Notes: generated from the sequence alone by a model not told the origin. A DNA stretch of 64,000 nt from Tianweitania aestuarii (GCF_018457165.1 NZ_JAFMNX010000002.1:558001-622000), one strand, 5' to 3'; shown: positions 44,337 to 54,135, counted from the stretch's first letter. Translations and numbers: made by a program.

Positions 44337-45734
44337 TCAGAACACTTCGTCCTTGAGGTTATACCAGCGGTACATTCCCCATTGGCCAAGACGGCGAAAC
44401 GGCGTCAGCATGCCATGGTCTGTCAGAGGCGAGGTGAAGATCGGGAGATCCAATTCACCGCCTTTGCCAGCGACCAGCTGTGCCATGCGCCGTCCGGCCT
44501 GCGCCGAATACATTACCCCATTGCCGCCATAACCCATAGCGTAGAAAAGCTGCTGAGATCGTTCCGGTTGGAAGATGCGCGGCATCATGTCGTGACTGAC
44601 ATCGACCCAGCCCCACCAGGAATAATCGATGGCAACTTCGCGAAGTATCGGGAACTTTCGATGCAGACCGGCCAGCAGGAGATCGTAATGTCTGGGATTA
44701 ACGGCGTCTCGCCCTGTGATTGCACTGCGGCTGCCAATCTGCACGCGATTGTCCGGCAGCAGACGATAATAGTGTCGCAAGGTCCTTGTATCTGTGAGTG
44801 GAATCCTGGTGCGAAAGTTCAAAGCGTCGAGCTCGCTTCCCGTAAGCGGCCGCGTTACGACCGAATTGGACAGGATCGGCATCAGCTTATGGCGCACCAG
44901 TGGGTGAAGGTTCGCTGACGTATACCCGGCGGTTGCAAAGCAAACGGCGCGCGCCCTCACTGTTCCACCTGGCGTTTCCAGACGAAAGCCGTCGCCGTCT
45001 TGTACGCAGCGCATCACAGGGCTGGCTGTATGCACGGTAGCGCCGAGCTTGCGGGCAAGTCGCAAGTAGCCGAAGGCAAGCTTGCCTGCATGGATGCTCA
45101 CGCCGTCCGGCTCGTAAAGGGCACCAACGGCTTCAGCGTCACGGACATAATCAGCATGGACCTCATCACGGCTCATCATGCGGGCGCCATAGCCGAACAC
45201 GTCATTGAGCAGCCTAACCTCGCTGGCGAGGGTCGGCAGGACCTTCTCACGATGTGCAATATAGAGGTGGCCACCGTCCTGTGGTTCGCAGTCAATCTCA
45301 GGCGAACGGATCAGATCACGGAATAGGTCGAAAGCTTCGACGAGCTCGACATGCAACTTCTTCGCGGTATCAACGCCCCAGCGTTCGATCCACTGCGAAC
45401 GTTTCAAGCGGCCAGCCGAGATTTGCGCCTGCCCGCCATTGCGTGTCGAGCAGCCCCAGGCCACGCCATTGGCCTCAATGACGGTGGCCTTGATACCGTG
45501 GTCGCGAGCGAGATGAATGGCGCAAGACAAGCCGGTATATCCGGAGCCGATGATAGCGACGTCTACATCCATATCGGATGTGATTGGGCCATCATCCTCG
45601 GGTTCCGGCCCAGCGGTGGCGATCCAGTAGGTTGGCGCATAATCCTTTCCTTGGCCGGGACCTGGAGAGCGCAGCGGATCATAGACCGGATCGAAAGGCA
45701 GCCTCGTCCTCGCCGTGGTTATCGTATGATCCAT
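44337..45734 (-). CDS. tauY: Taurine dehydrogenase, large FAD subunit
   Basis: A 465-residue FAD-dependent amine dehydrogenase of the DAO/PuuB type. The flavin motif DVDVAIIGSGYTGLSCAIHL lies near residues 47-66, with CSTRNGGQAQISAGRL after it. The C-terminal AMGYGGNGVMYSAQAGRRMA closes the FAD site. Placed after tauABC and a TauX-like gene, it fits the membrane-bound, cytochrome-linked taurine dehydrogenase (TauXY), which makes sulfoacetaldehyde and ammonia. ATG 45734 has GGGGGAG about nine bases upstream, 23 bases after the TauX stop. A gamma-glutamylputrescine oxidase-like role is less likely in this setting. Confidence 0.75.
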   Translation of the reverse strand: MDHTITTARTRLPFDPVYDPLRSPGPGQGKDYAPTYWIATAGPEPEDDGPITSDMDVDVAIIGSGYTGLSCAIHLARDHGIKATVIEANGVAWGCSTRNGGQAQISAGRLKRSQWIERWGVDTAKKLHVELVEAFDLFRDLIRSPEIDCEPQDGGHLYIAHREKVLPTLASEVRLLNDVFGYGARMMSRDEVHADYVRDAEAVGALYEPDGVSIHAGKLAFGYLRLARKLGATVHTASPVMRCVQDGDGFRLETPGGTVRARAVCFATAGYTSANLHPLVRHKLMPILSNSVVTRPLTGSELDALNFRTRIPLTDTRTLRHYYRLLPDNRVQIGSRSAITGRDAVNPRHYDLLLAGLHRKFPILREVAIDYSWWGWVDVSHDMMPRIFQPERSQQLFYAMGYGGNGVMYSAQAGRRMAQLVAGKGGELDLPIFTSPLTDHGMLTPFRRLGQWGMYRWYNLKDEVF

Positions 45735-45757
45735 GTTCGTTTCTCCCCCTCGAACAA

Positions 45758-46147
45758 TCATGCCGCAGCCGAAATGACGGGACGGTTCTTGCGGAAGGCC
45801 TGTTTGCGCACGATACGGCCATCCAACAGCGTAAACAGATCGCAGCCCTGTGCATCCACGCGGCTGCCGTCCGCTGCCGTGCCTCTAAAGGTCCATTCGG
45901 ACACGCCACGGTTCTCCGCTAGAAAATGAGTATGATCGGCCCACTGCGCGTCCGGCATCGCCGTCCACACGTTGGAAAAAGCTTTTGCGATGGCATCACG
46001 ACCCTCGAAGCGGGTGCCATGGACTTCGGACCCGCCGATTGCGTTGAAAACGCAGTCGTCATGGAAGAAGCGCATGATCCCGTCGATGTCATGCCGGTTG
46101 AAGGCATCAAACAGATCTGCAAGGTCCTTGGCGCTGCGGATGGTCAT
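45758..46147 (-). CDS. tauX: Taurine dehydrogenase, small subunit (SnoaL/NTF2 fold)
   Basis: A 129-residue cone-shaped NTF2/SnoaL-fold protein. Landmarks are LADLFDAFNRHDIDGIMRFF at the start, GRDAIAKAFSNVWTAMPD, and the strand SEWTFRGTAADGSRV. The small subunit TauX of taurine dehydrogenase has this fold and size and is encoded before TauY. Alone it would be unassignable; the tauABC-X-Y order supports the name. ATG 46147 has AAGGAA upstream. Confidence 0.7.
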   Translation of the reverse strand: MTIRSAKDLADLFDAFNRHDIDGIMRFFHDDCVFNAIGGSEVHGTRFEGRDAIAKAFSNVWTAMPDAQWADHTHFLAENRGVSEWTFRGTAADGSRVDAQGCDLFTLLDGRIVRKQAFRKNRPVISAAA

Positions 46148-46284
46148 ATCGGAGTTCCTTTGTATGTGTGGCGGTGACCGACTTGAGGCATGGCTCCGCC
46201 GGTGCCGTGGAGAGCGGCGTTCGTTGACGCTTTAAGTGATCGACTGGAGTCAGCTTGAGGGTGCGGTTTGGTGCGGCATGCTCA

Positions 46285-47112
46285 TCAAACTTTGCCCTTC
46301 CAGGGGATGAGCATCTTCTCGAGGTAGCGGATCATCAGATCAAAGGTGAAAGCGAAGACGCCGATAACGATGATGCCCATAATGACTGTCTCGCTTGCCA
46401 GGTATTCTGCAGCGTTAAGAACCATGAAGCCCAAGCCGCGATGAGCGGCAACCATCTCGGCGGCGACCAGCGTGGTCCAGCCGACACCAATTCCGATCCG
46501 CATGCCGGTAAAGATTTCCGGCAAGGCCGCCTTCAGGATCACATGGGTAATCACCTGGCTACGTGTCGCCCCCATGGCATAGGCTGCGTGCACCTGTTCG
46601 GTCGACACCGAGCGCACGCCTGCTCGGGCAGCGATCGCCAGTGGTGCGAAGATCGCGAGATAGATCAGAAAGACCTTTGGAAACTCGTCGATGCCCAACC
46701 AGATGATGATCAACGGCAGATAAGCGAGCGGCGGCAACGGCCGGTAGAATTCGATGATCGGGTCGAACAGGCCGCGTACAACCCGATTCACGCCCATCAA
46801 GATGCCGATTGGCACCGCGGTTATCAGCGCCAGAAAGAAGGCGCAAAAAACGCGGGCAAGGCTTGCCAGAATGTGTTCCAACAGCGTTGAATTGGATGCC
46901 CCTTCGGTGATCGCGGTCAGGAACGTTTCCCAGACCGTGAAAGGCGACGGTAGGAAAAGCGGTCGTACCCAGTTCATCTCGGTCACGAGCACCCAAAGCG
47001 CCAAGAGCACGAGTGCTGTAGCCAAGCTGATTAGACCGCTTGAGCCTTCTCCCGGCGCGCCATAGATCTTGCCGGGTTTGACGGCGCGGGCCCGGTTTAC
47101 TCCCTCAAGCAT
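46285..47112 (-). CDS. tauC: Taurine ABC transporter permease
   Basis: A 275-residue permease of the TauC/SsuC family with about six helices. Family blocks are [38 protein letters not shown] and the EAA loop [18 protein letters not shown]. It carries taurine across the inner membrane. ATG 47112 overlaps the tauB end by 8 bases, so the genes are coupled; the reading frame upstream of it lies inside tauB. Confidence 0.85.
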   Translation of the reverse strand: MLEGVNRARAVKPGKIYGAPGEGSSGLISLATALVLLALWVLVTEMNWVRPLFLPSPFTVWETFLTAITEGASNSTLLEHILASLARVFCAFFLALITAVPIGILMGVNRVVRGLFDPIIEFYRPLPPLAYLPLIIIWLGIDEFPKVFLIYLAIFAPLAIAARAGVRSVSTEQVHAAYAMGATRSQVITHVILKAALPEIFTGMRIGIGVGWTTLVAAEMVAAHRGLGFMVLNAAEYLASETVIMGIIVIGVFAFTFDLMIRYLEKMLIPWKGKV

Positions 47113-47917
47113 GGAGGTACTCCGGATTGCCGGTTTGCCGCTCATCGCCGTAGATGATGCCAAGGATCTGCTCGCGCATATTGATGAAGTCAGGGCTGGA
47201 TTTAATGGCACGTGCGTTTCCTCCCTCAAGGAAGCGGCGATTGAAATCGAGCTCGTAAGTGTGAGTGATGCGGCCTGGTCGGGGCGACATGACGATGAGC
47301 CGCGAACCGAGAAACAACGCTTCTTCCACGCTGTGCGTGATGAAGAAGAACATCTTATCGGTGACGCTCCAGACCTTCAAAAGCAGTTCTTGGATGGTTT
47401 CGCGCGTCAGCGCATCGAGCGCTGCCATTGGCTCGTCCATCAGAAGCATGGCGGGGTCGGAGGTTAGCGCTCGGGCAATGCCGACGCGCTGCTGCATGCC
47501 CCCCGAAAGGTGGTAGATCATATGACGGTGGAAGTCCTGTAGCCCCACCAAGGCTAGGTTCTCTGCCGCGCGCTTACGGCGTTCCGCCTTGTCGACGCCG
47601 CGCAGCTTCAGCCCAAACTCCGTGTTCTCCATCACATTGAGCCACGGAAGGAGCGCATGTTTCTGGAAAACAACGCCGCGATCGGCGCCCGGACCCGTTA
47701 CGTGACGGTCGCCCAGCATGATCTCGCCGCTAGAGGGTGCCATGAAACCGGCCATCAGGTTGAGCAAGGTGGTCTTGCCGCAACCAGACGCACCCAGCGC
47801 CACCACGAAGTCGCCCTTTTCGACCTGCAGATCGACGCCCGTCAGCGCCATCACAGCCTGGTCGGTATAAAGCCCCGGATAGGTGAGGCTGACATTGCTG
47901 ATCTTGAGACTTTCCAT
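47105..47917 (-). CDS. tauB: Taurine ABC transporter ATP-binding protein
   Basis: A 270-residue ABC ATPase of the TauB/SsuB type. Walker A is GASGCGKTT near residues 43-51, the Q-loop region is [15 protein letters not shown], the signature is [15 protein letters not shown] and Walker B is [14 protein letters not shown]. The sequence [13 protein letters not shown] is typical of taurine rather than nitrate ATPases. It lies 88 bases after tauA with a strong hairpin between. Confidence 0.88.
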   Translation of the reverse strand: MESLKISNVSLTYPGLYTDQAVMALTGVDLQVEKGDFVVALGASGCGKTTLLNLMAGFMAPSSGEIMLGDRHVTGPGADRGVVFQKHALLPWLNVMENTEFGLKLRGVDKAERRKRAAENLALVGLQDFHRHMIYHLSGGMQQRVGIARALTSDPAMLLMDEPMAALDALTRETIQELLLKVWSVTDKMFFFITHSVEEALFLGSRLIVMSPRPGRITHTYELDFNRRFLEGGNARAIKSSPDFINMREQILGIIYGDERQTGNPEYLHA

Positions 47918-47959
47918 AAAGCGGCCTTCTGCAAGATGCGACGTGGAAGCGAGCGGCGT

Positions 47960-47985
47960 CGCTGGCCGCTGAAGACCGGCCAGCG
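47960..47985 (-). other. Strong stem-loop between tauA and tauB
   Basis: CGCTGGCCG and CGGCCAGCG form a perfect nine-pair stem with an eight-base loop in the 88-base gap. Without a T-run it is better explained as a 3' protecting or attenuating element that favours tauA message. Confidence 0.6.
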
Positions 47986-48005
47986 CACTCGGTTGTCTTT
48001 GATAA

Positions 48006-49019
48006 CTACTTGGCGGCTTCCGCAGCGAATGTCGCGTTCACGTAAGGTGCGTAATCATCGAGTGCCGTGCCAATCTGCTTCTGCTCGACGAGGAACTTGG
48101 CACTGGCATCCAAAGCGCGCGCTGCTCCGCCCCCGAGCCAGGTGTCAGACGCTTGTTCAGCCGCATCGGGAAAGGACAGCAGTTCCAAAGCCTCGACAGC
48201 GCCTGCAGCATCGCCACCGATCATCTTGACGATGCCTTGAACTTGCGACGAGTTCGCTGTCCACGCCGCCTTGTTCTGGTTGTAATCGGCATAAGTGTCA
48301 GCCAGGACCTTGGTGAAAGCTGCCATGAACTTCGGATTATCAGTCGCAAAGTCCTTGCTCACCACCAGCCCATCGAAAGTTGGGACCGAGGCCGCGCCAA
48401 TCGCCTCGGAGTCGGCGACCACCTTGCCGTTCTTCAACAGCTCGGAAAGAGCCGGCGGCCAGACATAGGCGGCATCGATATCGCCGCGCTGCCATGCGGC
48501 TACGATCTGCGGCGGCTTCATATTGAGAATCTCAACCTCGCGTGGATCGATCTTCCACAGCTGCGCCATTCCGACGAGAAGGTGGAAATGCGAAGTGGAT
48601 ACGAAGGGCACACCAACTTTCTTGCCCTTGATATCTTCTGGCTTCTCTATGCCCGATCCTTCACGCGCCACTAGCGCTTCTGACTTACCGATATTGTCGA
48701 GGATCCAGAATATTTCAATTTCGACACCACGGCTTACAGCCGCCGCGGTGCCGGTAGAACCGATCACACCAATCGGCACAGCGCCCGAGGCGAGCCCTGT
48801 TGAGATGTCGCCGGCCGAGCTGAACTGACGCCAATCGATCGTATAGCCGGCTTCTTTTGCCGCGGCCTCGAAGCGACCATCGGCAATTGCGGAAATAAAC
48901 GGTCCAACAATCTGCTGGTAGCCGACAACCACCTTCTCCTGGGCGTGAGCGATACTGGTGAACATACCGGCGCCAAGCAGCGCCAGACATGACAAAGCTT
49001 TAAGTCTTTTCAAGACCAT
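48006..49019 (-). CDS. tauA: Taurine-binding periplasmic protein
   Basis: A 337-residue periplasmic binding protein with a signal peptide at residues 1-26 (ending SIAHAQ). TauA features are [38 protein letters not shown] and [16 protein letters not shown], with [14 protein letters not shown] later. It delivers taurine (or a close sulfonate) to TauBC. It is the first gene of tauABCXY and diverges from the MocR-type regulator, with paired repeats in the gap. Confidence 0.88.
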   Translation of the reverse strand: MVLKRLKALSCLALLGAGMFTSIAHAQEKVVVGYQQIVGPFISAIADGRFEAAAKEAGYTIDWRQFSSAGDISTGLASGAVPIGVIGSTGTAAAVSRGVEIEIFWILDNIGKSEALVAREGSGIEKPEDIKGKKVGVPFVSTSHFHLLVGMAQLWKIDPREVEILNMKPPQIVAAWQRGDIDAAYVWPPALSELLKNGKVVADSEAIGAASVPTFDGLVVSKDFATDNPKFMAAFTKVLADTYADYNQNKAAWTANSSQVQGIVKMIGGDAAGAVEALELLSFPDAAEQASDTWLGGGAARALDASAKFLVEQKQIGTALDDYAPYVNATFAAEAAK

Positions 49020-49120
49020 CGTCGTTTTCCCTCTGGTTTGGTCCGCTCCGCCGAGGCGGAGATCTTCGCCGGCTTTTGCCGATCTTGATGAGGGAAGCGT
49101 ATGTGAGCCTAATCTATTGC

Positions 49121-49153
49121 CTTATATCCAGTTCGCAGCTTGAATAACTCCAA
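49121..49153 (-). promoter_or_regulatory. Candidate TauR direct repeats
   Basis: Two similar sites, CTGGATATAA (49122-49131, minus strand) and TTGGAGTTAT (49144-49153, minus strand), have their GGA cores exactly 22 bases apart, two helical turns. MocR proteins such as TauR bind direct repeats; the gap is shared by tauA and tauR. Confidence 0.5.
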
Positions 49154-49178
49154 TTAGAGACTGAACAGAGTTCCGCGC

Positions 49179-50654
49179 ATGACGCGACAAACAGCGTCCG
49201 AGACCATCTTTTTCATCGACCGGAACAATCGGACAGGACTGCAGTCGCAGTTGCGTGAATCGATCGTGTCCTCGGTTCTGGCCGGCCGCCTTCCCCCGTC
49301 AATGCACCTGCCATCGACCCGCAAGCTCGCGACCTATCTGAATATCTCACGCATTACCGTCACGCTTGCCTACAGCGAACTTGCCGCTCAGGGCTATCTT
49401 GAGGCTGTCGATCGCAGCGGCTACCGGGTGGCACGAAAACCGCCTACGAGCCTCACCGCTCCCTCACCTTTTGTGAGCCATCAGAAAAAAATTGACTGGA
49501 ACACGAGGTTGGCGCGCAGTTTCATCGTGGCGAAACCTATGCGCAAGCCGCTGGACTGGCGCCGCTACCCATTTCCATTTCTTTACGGCCAGATGGATAC
49601 GTCATTGTTCGATCTCGCTGCCTGGCGCGATTGCGCGCGCCGTGCGTTGGCAAGAGACGACTTCGAGTTGATGGCCGGCGACTTTGCCGCTGCCGATGAC
49701 ATGCAACTCATCGATTACATCCGCTCACGCACCCTGCCGAGTCGCGGCATTCACGCGGCACCCGATGAGATTCTCGTGACGGTTGGAGCGCAAAACGCCT
49801 TATGGATCGTCACGCAGCTGCTTTTGCGGCCGGGCGGGCGGGCCGCTTGCGAAAATCCATGTCACCCCGACATCGGGGCCACGCTCCGTTTGAGTGGGGC
49901 CAGCGTGTTCATGCTCGATGTCGATAGTGACGGACTACAACCTGCACATGTTCCTAGAAGCGTCGATGCCATCTTTGTCACGCCCAGCCACCATTCACCG
50001 ACAGGTGTCACCATGCCGCTCGATCGTCGGCTAAGACTTCTGGCTGCGGCTGCGCGGGACGATTTCATCATTGTCGAAGACGATTACGAATTCGAGATGA
50101 GCTACATCGAACCACCTTCTCCGGCCCTCAAGGCATTTGATCGTAGCGAACGCGTCTTCTACATTGGCAGCTTCTCGAAGTCGCTTTTTCCCGGTTTGCG
50201 GCTTGGATATCTTGTGGCTCCGGCTCCGGTGATCCACGAAGCACGCGCTCTGCGGGCCTTGATGCTCAGGCATCCGCCCGGCCACCTCCAGCGCACAGCC
50301 GCTTATTTTCTCGCCCTCGGCCACCATGACGCCGCCCTTCAACGAATGCGCACCGAATACCACCGGCGTCACGTCGAAATGGCTGATGCGCTTGATCGAG
50401 AAGGATTAAAGGTTGCTGGTTCGAGGGCTTTTCGTGGGACGTCGTTCTGGATCGAAGGACCCGCAGGATTGGATGCCGACCTGCTCATGATGAACCTGCG
50501 CGACCAAGGGGTGCTGATCGAATCCGGCTCTCCCTTCTTTGGCGACAGTGACGGACCATGCCCATTCTTCCGGATGGGATATTCTTCGATTTCACGCCAG
50601 CAAATCGCCGAAGGCGTCAGGTTGACGAAAAAAGGAATGGATCGACTTCTATAA
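49179..50654 (+). CDS. tauR: MocR-type PLP regulator of taurine genes
   Basis: A 491-residue chimera: a GntR-type winged helix (about residues 18-85, with LPSTRKLATYLNISRITVTL) and a fold-type I aminotransferase domain from about residue 115. The PLP lysine is K334 in GSFSKSLFPGLRLGY, the PLP aspartate is in IVEDDYEFEMSY, and the AENP-like motif is CENPCHPDIGA. TauR of Rhodobacter and related bacteria activates taurine genes on sensing taurine through PLP. Divergence from tauA makes the role nearly certain. ATG 49179 has no strong ribosome site. Confidence 0.85.
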   Translation: MTRQTASETIFFIDRNNRTGLQSQLRESIVSSVLAGRLPPSMHLPSTRKLATYLNISRITVTLAYSELAAQGYLEAVDRSGYRVARKPPTSLTAPSPFVSHQKKIDWNTRLARSFIVAKPMRKPLDWRRYPFPFLYGQMDTSLFDLAAWRDCARRALARDDFELMAGDFAAADDMQLIDYIRSRTLPSRGIHAAPDEILVTVGAQNALWIVTQLLLRPGGRAACENPCHPDIGATLRLSGASVFMLDVDSDGLQPAHVPRSVDAIFVTPSHHSPTGVTMPLDRRLRLLAAAARDDFIIVEDDYEFEMSYIEPPSPALKAFDRSERVFYIGSFSKSLFPGLRLGYLVAPAPVIHEARALRALMLRHPPGHLQRTAAYFLALGHHDAALQRMRTEYHRRHVEMADALDREGLKVAGSRAFRGTSFWIEGPAGLDADLLMMNLRDQGVLIESGSPFFGDSDGPCPFFRMGYSSISRQQIAEGVRLTKKGMDRLL

Positions 50655-50881
50655 CAGCCACTGTGTTCGTGAGTGCACGGCGCTTGAAGAAACAGGCATC
50701 TACCCATTCGCCGACGTTACTCAAAACGGACGTTCATGAAGCATCTGATGATGGCTCATGGCTCGGCTTTTCCCAAAACTTCGAACAGCGTTTTCTAACG
50801 CGAATTAGATTTAACTTGTTGGACCGCTTCTGGAACACTGCATATCGTTTCCCCAAGAAGGCAAAAAAGGGGAACAACCGA

Positions 50882-51949
50882 ATGCACTGCCTCGCTAAGA
50901 AGTATCTTTCGGCCGCACTTTTTTCGGCGACGATCCTTGCCGGAAACCAGATTGCACATGCTGCTGATATTACGGTCATGGGCTATCGTGGCCCGTTCGA
51001 AGAGAACTACGTTAAAGCAGTTGTCGAGCCTTTCATGCAGGCTCACCCCGACATCAAAGTCACCTACTATGGCGTGCAAAACGCAGCCACTTCCCTCGGG
51101 AACATGCGAGCGCAGCGCAATGCACCTCAGGTCAATGCCGTGATCTACGACCTCTCAGTCGCAAAGATCGCCAAGGAAGAAGGTCTCGTTGCCGAGCTCG
51201 ACACGGCCAAGCTGCCCAATTATGCGGATCTCGCCGATGTCGGCAAGGAACTCGCCGGCGCGGCAATTCCGATCACCTACGACACTCTGTCCTTGATCTA
51301 CAATCGCGACGCTTTTCCTCAGGCACCGACAAGCTGGGAAACGCTTTGGGATCCTAAGCAGGACGGTAAGGTCATCATTCCAGCGCAAGGCGGCGGTGAC
51401 ATCCAAGCCATCCTCCTCACTATCATCGCCAACAGACTGGCAGGCGAGGATGACTACAAGGAAACGATCGAGCCTGGTGTAGAGAAGCTTGTCGAGCTTG
51501 CTCCGCATGTTCAAACCTGGGAGCCGAAGCCAGACGCTTATACGCTCGTTGCCAACGGAACCGCGTCGGTGTCGATCGGCTATAATGCAAGGTCGCAATT
51601 TTACACTGATCACACGGAAGGCCGCATGCAGTCGGTGGGCCCAGAAGAAGGGACCGCATCACAGATCAACGTGATCAGCGCACTTGAAAATGCGCCTGAA
51701 CAGGAAGCCACCGAGACCTTCATCAACTATGCGCTGAGCCCCGAGGCTCAGGCCGCCTTCGCACAGGTCATGTTTTACGCTCCGACCAACGCGAAGGCAG
51801 ACGTGGATGAAGCCACGCGTAAGCGTATCCCGCTGATGGATCCAGCTCAGCGCGAAAAGCTCATTGCAGTTGATTGGATGAGCATTGGCGACATGCGGGA
51901 CGACATCCTGCGTCCGTGGCGTCGCCAGATCATTCCCGCTGGCCGCTAG
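50882..51949 (+). CDS. Polyamine-type ABC transporter binding protein
   Basis: A 355-residue periplasmic protein of the PotD/AfuA-like family 1 group, with a signal peptide at residues 1-27 (ending IAHAAD). The mature part has ITVMGYRGPFEENYVKAVVE, ITYDTLSLIYNRDAF and the C-terminal DILRPWRRQIIP. ATG 50882 is chosen as it begins the signal peptide; the same frame is open into the tauR end. It opens an operon with ATPase, two permeases and three enzymes, so the ligand is probably an amide, amine or acid those enzymes degrade. Confidence 0.8.
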   Translation: MHCLAKKYLSAALFSATILAGNQIAHAADITVMGYRGPFEENYVKAVVEPFMQAHPDIKVTYYGVQNAATSLGNMRAQRNAPQVNAVIYDLSVAKIAKEEGLVAELDTAKLPNYADLADVGKELAGAAIPITYDTLSLIYNRDAFPQAPTSWETLWDPKQDGKVIIPAQGGGDIQAILLTIIANRLAGEDDYKETIEPGVEKLVELAPHVQTWEPKPDAYTLVANGTASVSIGYNARSQFYTDHTEGRMQSVGPEEGTASQINVISALENAPEQEATETFINYALSPEAQAAFAQVMFYAPTNAKADVDEATRKRIPLMDPAQREKLIAVDWMSIGDMRDDILRPWRRQIIPAGR

Positions 51950-52002
51950 GCTTTTGCGCCTACGGTACTGAACACCTGATTTGCAAAGATCGAGCACGAC
52001 GA

Positions 52003-52026
52003 TCCGTCCGCATGGATGCGGACGGA
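52003..52026 (+). other. Stem-loop between binding-protein and ATPase genes
   Basis: TCCGTCCGC and GCGGACGGA form a perfect nine-pair stem with an ATGGAT loop, 53 bases after the binding-protein stop. A smaller stem TAGGC/GCCTA (51947-51962) spans that stop. Both fit differential expression of the binding protein. Confidence 0.55.
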
Positions 52027-52088
52027 CTGTTCCTTGGCGAATCTATTTTGCCCGCACTTGATGCTCCCCAAACTGAAACGGTGATGAC

Positions 52089-53231
52089 ATGAGTAGTGCT
52101 GAATTGCGCGAGCATGCGCCAGCAGCCCCAATATGGGACGCGAAAACGCCGGCAGATCCCACATTCCTGAAGCTCAAGGGAGTGACGAAGAGCTATGGTG
52201 GCGGCTTCCTTGCTGTGGATGATCTCGACATCAACCTGCCGAAGGGCAAGTTGCTTGGGCTGCTCGGTCCTTCGGGATGCGGTAAGACCACCACATTGCG
52301 GATGATTGCCGGCCTCCAGGACATCACTTCGGGAACCATCTCGATTGAAGGCGATGATATCTCCCAAAGGCCGCCCTATCGCCGCGACATTGGGCTTGTT
52401 TTCCAGAACTACGCCCTCTTCCCGCACATGACCGTGGCAGAAAATGTCGCGTTCGGCCTTGATATGCGCGGTGTTTCCAAGTCGGAAGCGCGAGGCCGCG
52501 TTGAAGAAGCGCTCGAGATGGTGCGACTGCCCGGTTATGGGGCTCGCAAGCCAAAGGAAATGTCGGGCGGTCAGCAGCAACGCGTAGCGCTCGCCCGTGC
52601 CTTGGTCATCCGGCCTCGAATCCTCCTGCTCGACGAGCCGTTGTCGAACCTCGATGCCAAGCTTCGCGACGACATGCGCGTCGAGATCCGCGAGATCCAG
52701 CAACGCCTTGAGATCACGACCGTTTTCGTCACGCATGACCAGGTTGAAGCGCTAACCATGTGCGATCTGGTCGGCGTTATGCATGGCGGCAAGCTGGCCC
52801 AGCTTGGAACGCCGGAAGACATCTACGAACGACCGGCCAACCTGTTTGTTGCGGAATTCGTTGGCCGAGCCAACGTTTTGGGCTGTGAGATCGAGGCGGT
52901 CGATCGTGTGCGCATTGGCAGTTCCACCTATCCTTGCGACACGAAAGGGGCATCATCCGGAAAGGCGACAGCAGCTCTGCGCCCTCATCGCATTCAGTTG
53001 AGCCCAAGCCGCGATCGTAGCCTCGTCAGCATCGCCACGAACTCCACGCACGGCAAGGTGGTGCGTGTCACCTATATCGGCGACGTCGTTCAATATGACA
53101 TCGACATCGGCGGCAGCGTTCTGACGACCGAAGTCCATACAAGCAGCGCAGGCCACAGCTTCCGCACAGGAGAAAAGCTTCTTTGCGAATGGAAGCCGGA
53201 GGACATGCAGATCTTTAAGGGCGGGCGATGA
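52089..53231 (+). CDS. Polyamine-type ABC transporter ATP-binding protein (PotA-like)
   Basis: A 380-residue ATPase with N-terminal ABC domain and C-terminal TOBE domain. Walker A is GPSGCGKTT near residue 60, the Q-loop is VFQNYALFPHMTV, the signature is [15 protein letters not shown] and Walker B is ILLLDEPLSNLDAK. The TOBE part (about residues 290-375) contains ALRPHRIQLSP. About 25 residues precede the ABC core. It energises the next two gene products and overlaps the first by 4 bases. Confidence 0.9.
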   Translation: MSSAELREHAPAAPIWDAKTPADPTFLKLKGVTKSYGGGFLAVDDLDINLPKGKLLGLLGPSGCGKTTTLRMIAGLQDITSGTISIEGDDISQRPPYRRDIGLVFQNYALFPHMTVAENVAFGLDMRGVSKSEARGRVEEALEMVRLPGYGARKPKEMSGGQQQRVALARALVIRPRILLLDEPLSNLDAKLRDDMRVEIREIQQRLEITTVFVTHDQVEALTMCDLVGVMHGGKLAQLGTPEDIYERPANLFVAEFVGRANVLGCEIEAVDRVRIGSSTYPCDTKGASSGKATAALRPHRIQLSPSRDRSLVSIATNSTHGKVVRVTYIGDVVQYDIDIGGSVLTTEVHTSSAGHSFRTGEKLLCEWKPEDMQIFKGGR

Positions 53232-54121
53232 CAACAACGATCGCAACCACTCCATCCATGTCGGCAGCGACGCCATGGATCCGGCGCATCCCGCTCGTCG
53301 TCGTTCTGATGCTGATCCCCATGGCCGCGATCAATCTGGTCGCCTTTATTCTGCCGGTGGCCAGACTGGCGATGATCTCGTTCATCGAGAGCCGAAGCGG
53401 GGGTGTGCTGACCGACACCTTTACGCTGGAGAACTACATTGACTTTTTCACGGACTCTTTCAGCGTCGAACTGATCTCGAACTCCCTTCTTCTCGGGTTC
53501 ATCGTCACGCTCGCAACGCTGATCTGCGCTTACCCGATCGCGCTTTTCCTGCACAGGGTTTCACCGCGCTGGCGCAACTTCCTGTTCGTCATCACCATTT
53601 CGCCGCTGCTCGTCAGCAGTGTCGTGCGCACCTACGGTTGGATGGTGCTTCTTGGGGATCAAGGCGTCGTCAATGGCCTCTTGATGTCGGCCGGCATCAT
53701 TCAAACGCCAGTCCGCCTGGTGAACAACTCGCTCGGCGTTTACATCGGCATGGTCGAGGTCCTGATCCCCTATATGGCCTTGTCCTTGATTGCCGGATTT
53801 GGCCGCCTCGACATGGTCTTCGAGGAAGCCGCCGCTTCACTGGGCGCGAACAGCTGGACGCGCTTTCGCAGGGTGATCCTGCCGCTCACCATGCCAGGTA
53901 TCGCACTCGGTTGCCTGCTTTGCTTCGTATTGGCGATCAGCTCCTTCATCACGCCCAAGCTGCTTGGCGGCGGACGTGTCTTCCTGCTCGCCACCGAGAT
54001 CTATGATCAAGCCGTTATCCAGCTTGAGTGGCCATCGGCAGCAGCAACCTCCGTCATTGTACTGATCATCTTCGGCCTCGCGCTTGCGCTTTATTCCCGC
54101 GTCGTCAAGCGCTTCGACTGA
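53228..54121 (+). CDS. Polyamine-type ABC transporter permease (PotB-like)
   Basis: A 297-residue permease with six helices, typical of PotB/PotH. The N-terminal helix region is VVVLMLIPMAAINLVAFILPV, and the EAA loop is in FEEAAASLGANSWTRFRRVI near residues 197-216. It pairs with the following permease. ATG 53228 overlaps the ATPase stop (ATGA). Confidence 0.88.
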   Translation: MTTTIATTPSMSAATPWIRRIPLVVVLMLIPMAAINLVAFILPVARLAMISFIESRSGGVLTDTFTLENYIDFFTDSFSVELISNSLLLGFIVTLATLICAYPIALFLHRVSPRWRNFLFVITISPLLVSSVVRTYGWMVLLGDQGVVNGLLMSAGIIQTPVRLVNNSLGVYIGMVEVLIPYMALSLIAGFGRLDMVFEEAAASLGANSWTRFRRVILPLTMPGIALGCLLCFVLAISSFITPKLLGGGRVFLLATEIYDQAVIQLEWPSAAATSVIVLIIFGLALALYSRVVKRFD

Positions 54122-54135
54122 GAAAGGACGCTCCC

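Noticed and set aside
44316-44339. TGAGC/GCTCA hairpin between the convergent IclR and tauY genes as a terminator
   Set aside because: Only five pairs with a 14-base loop; too weak to call.
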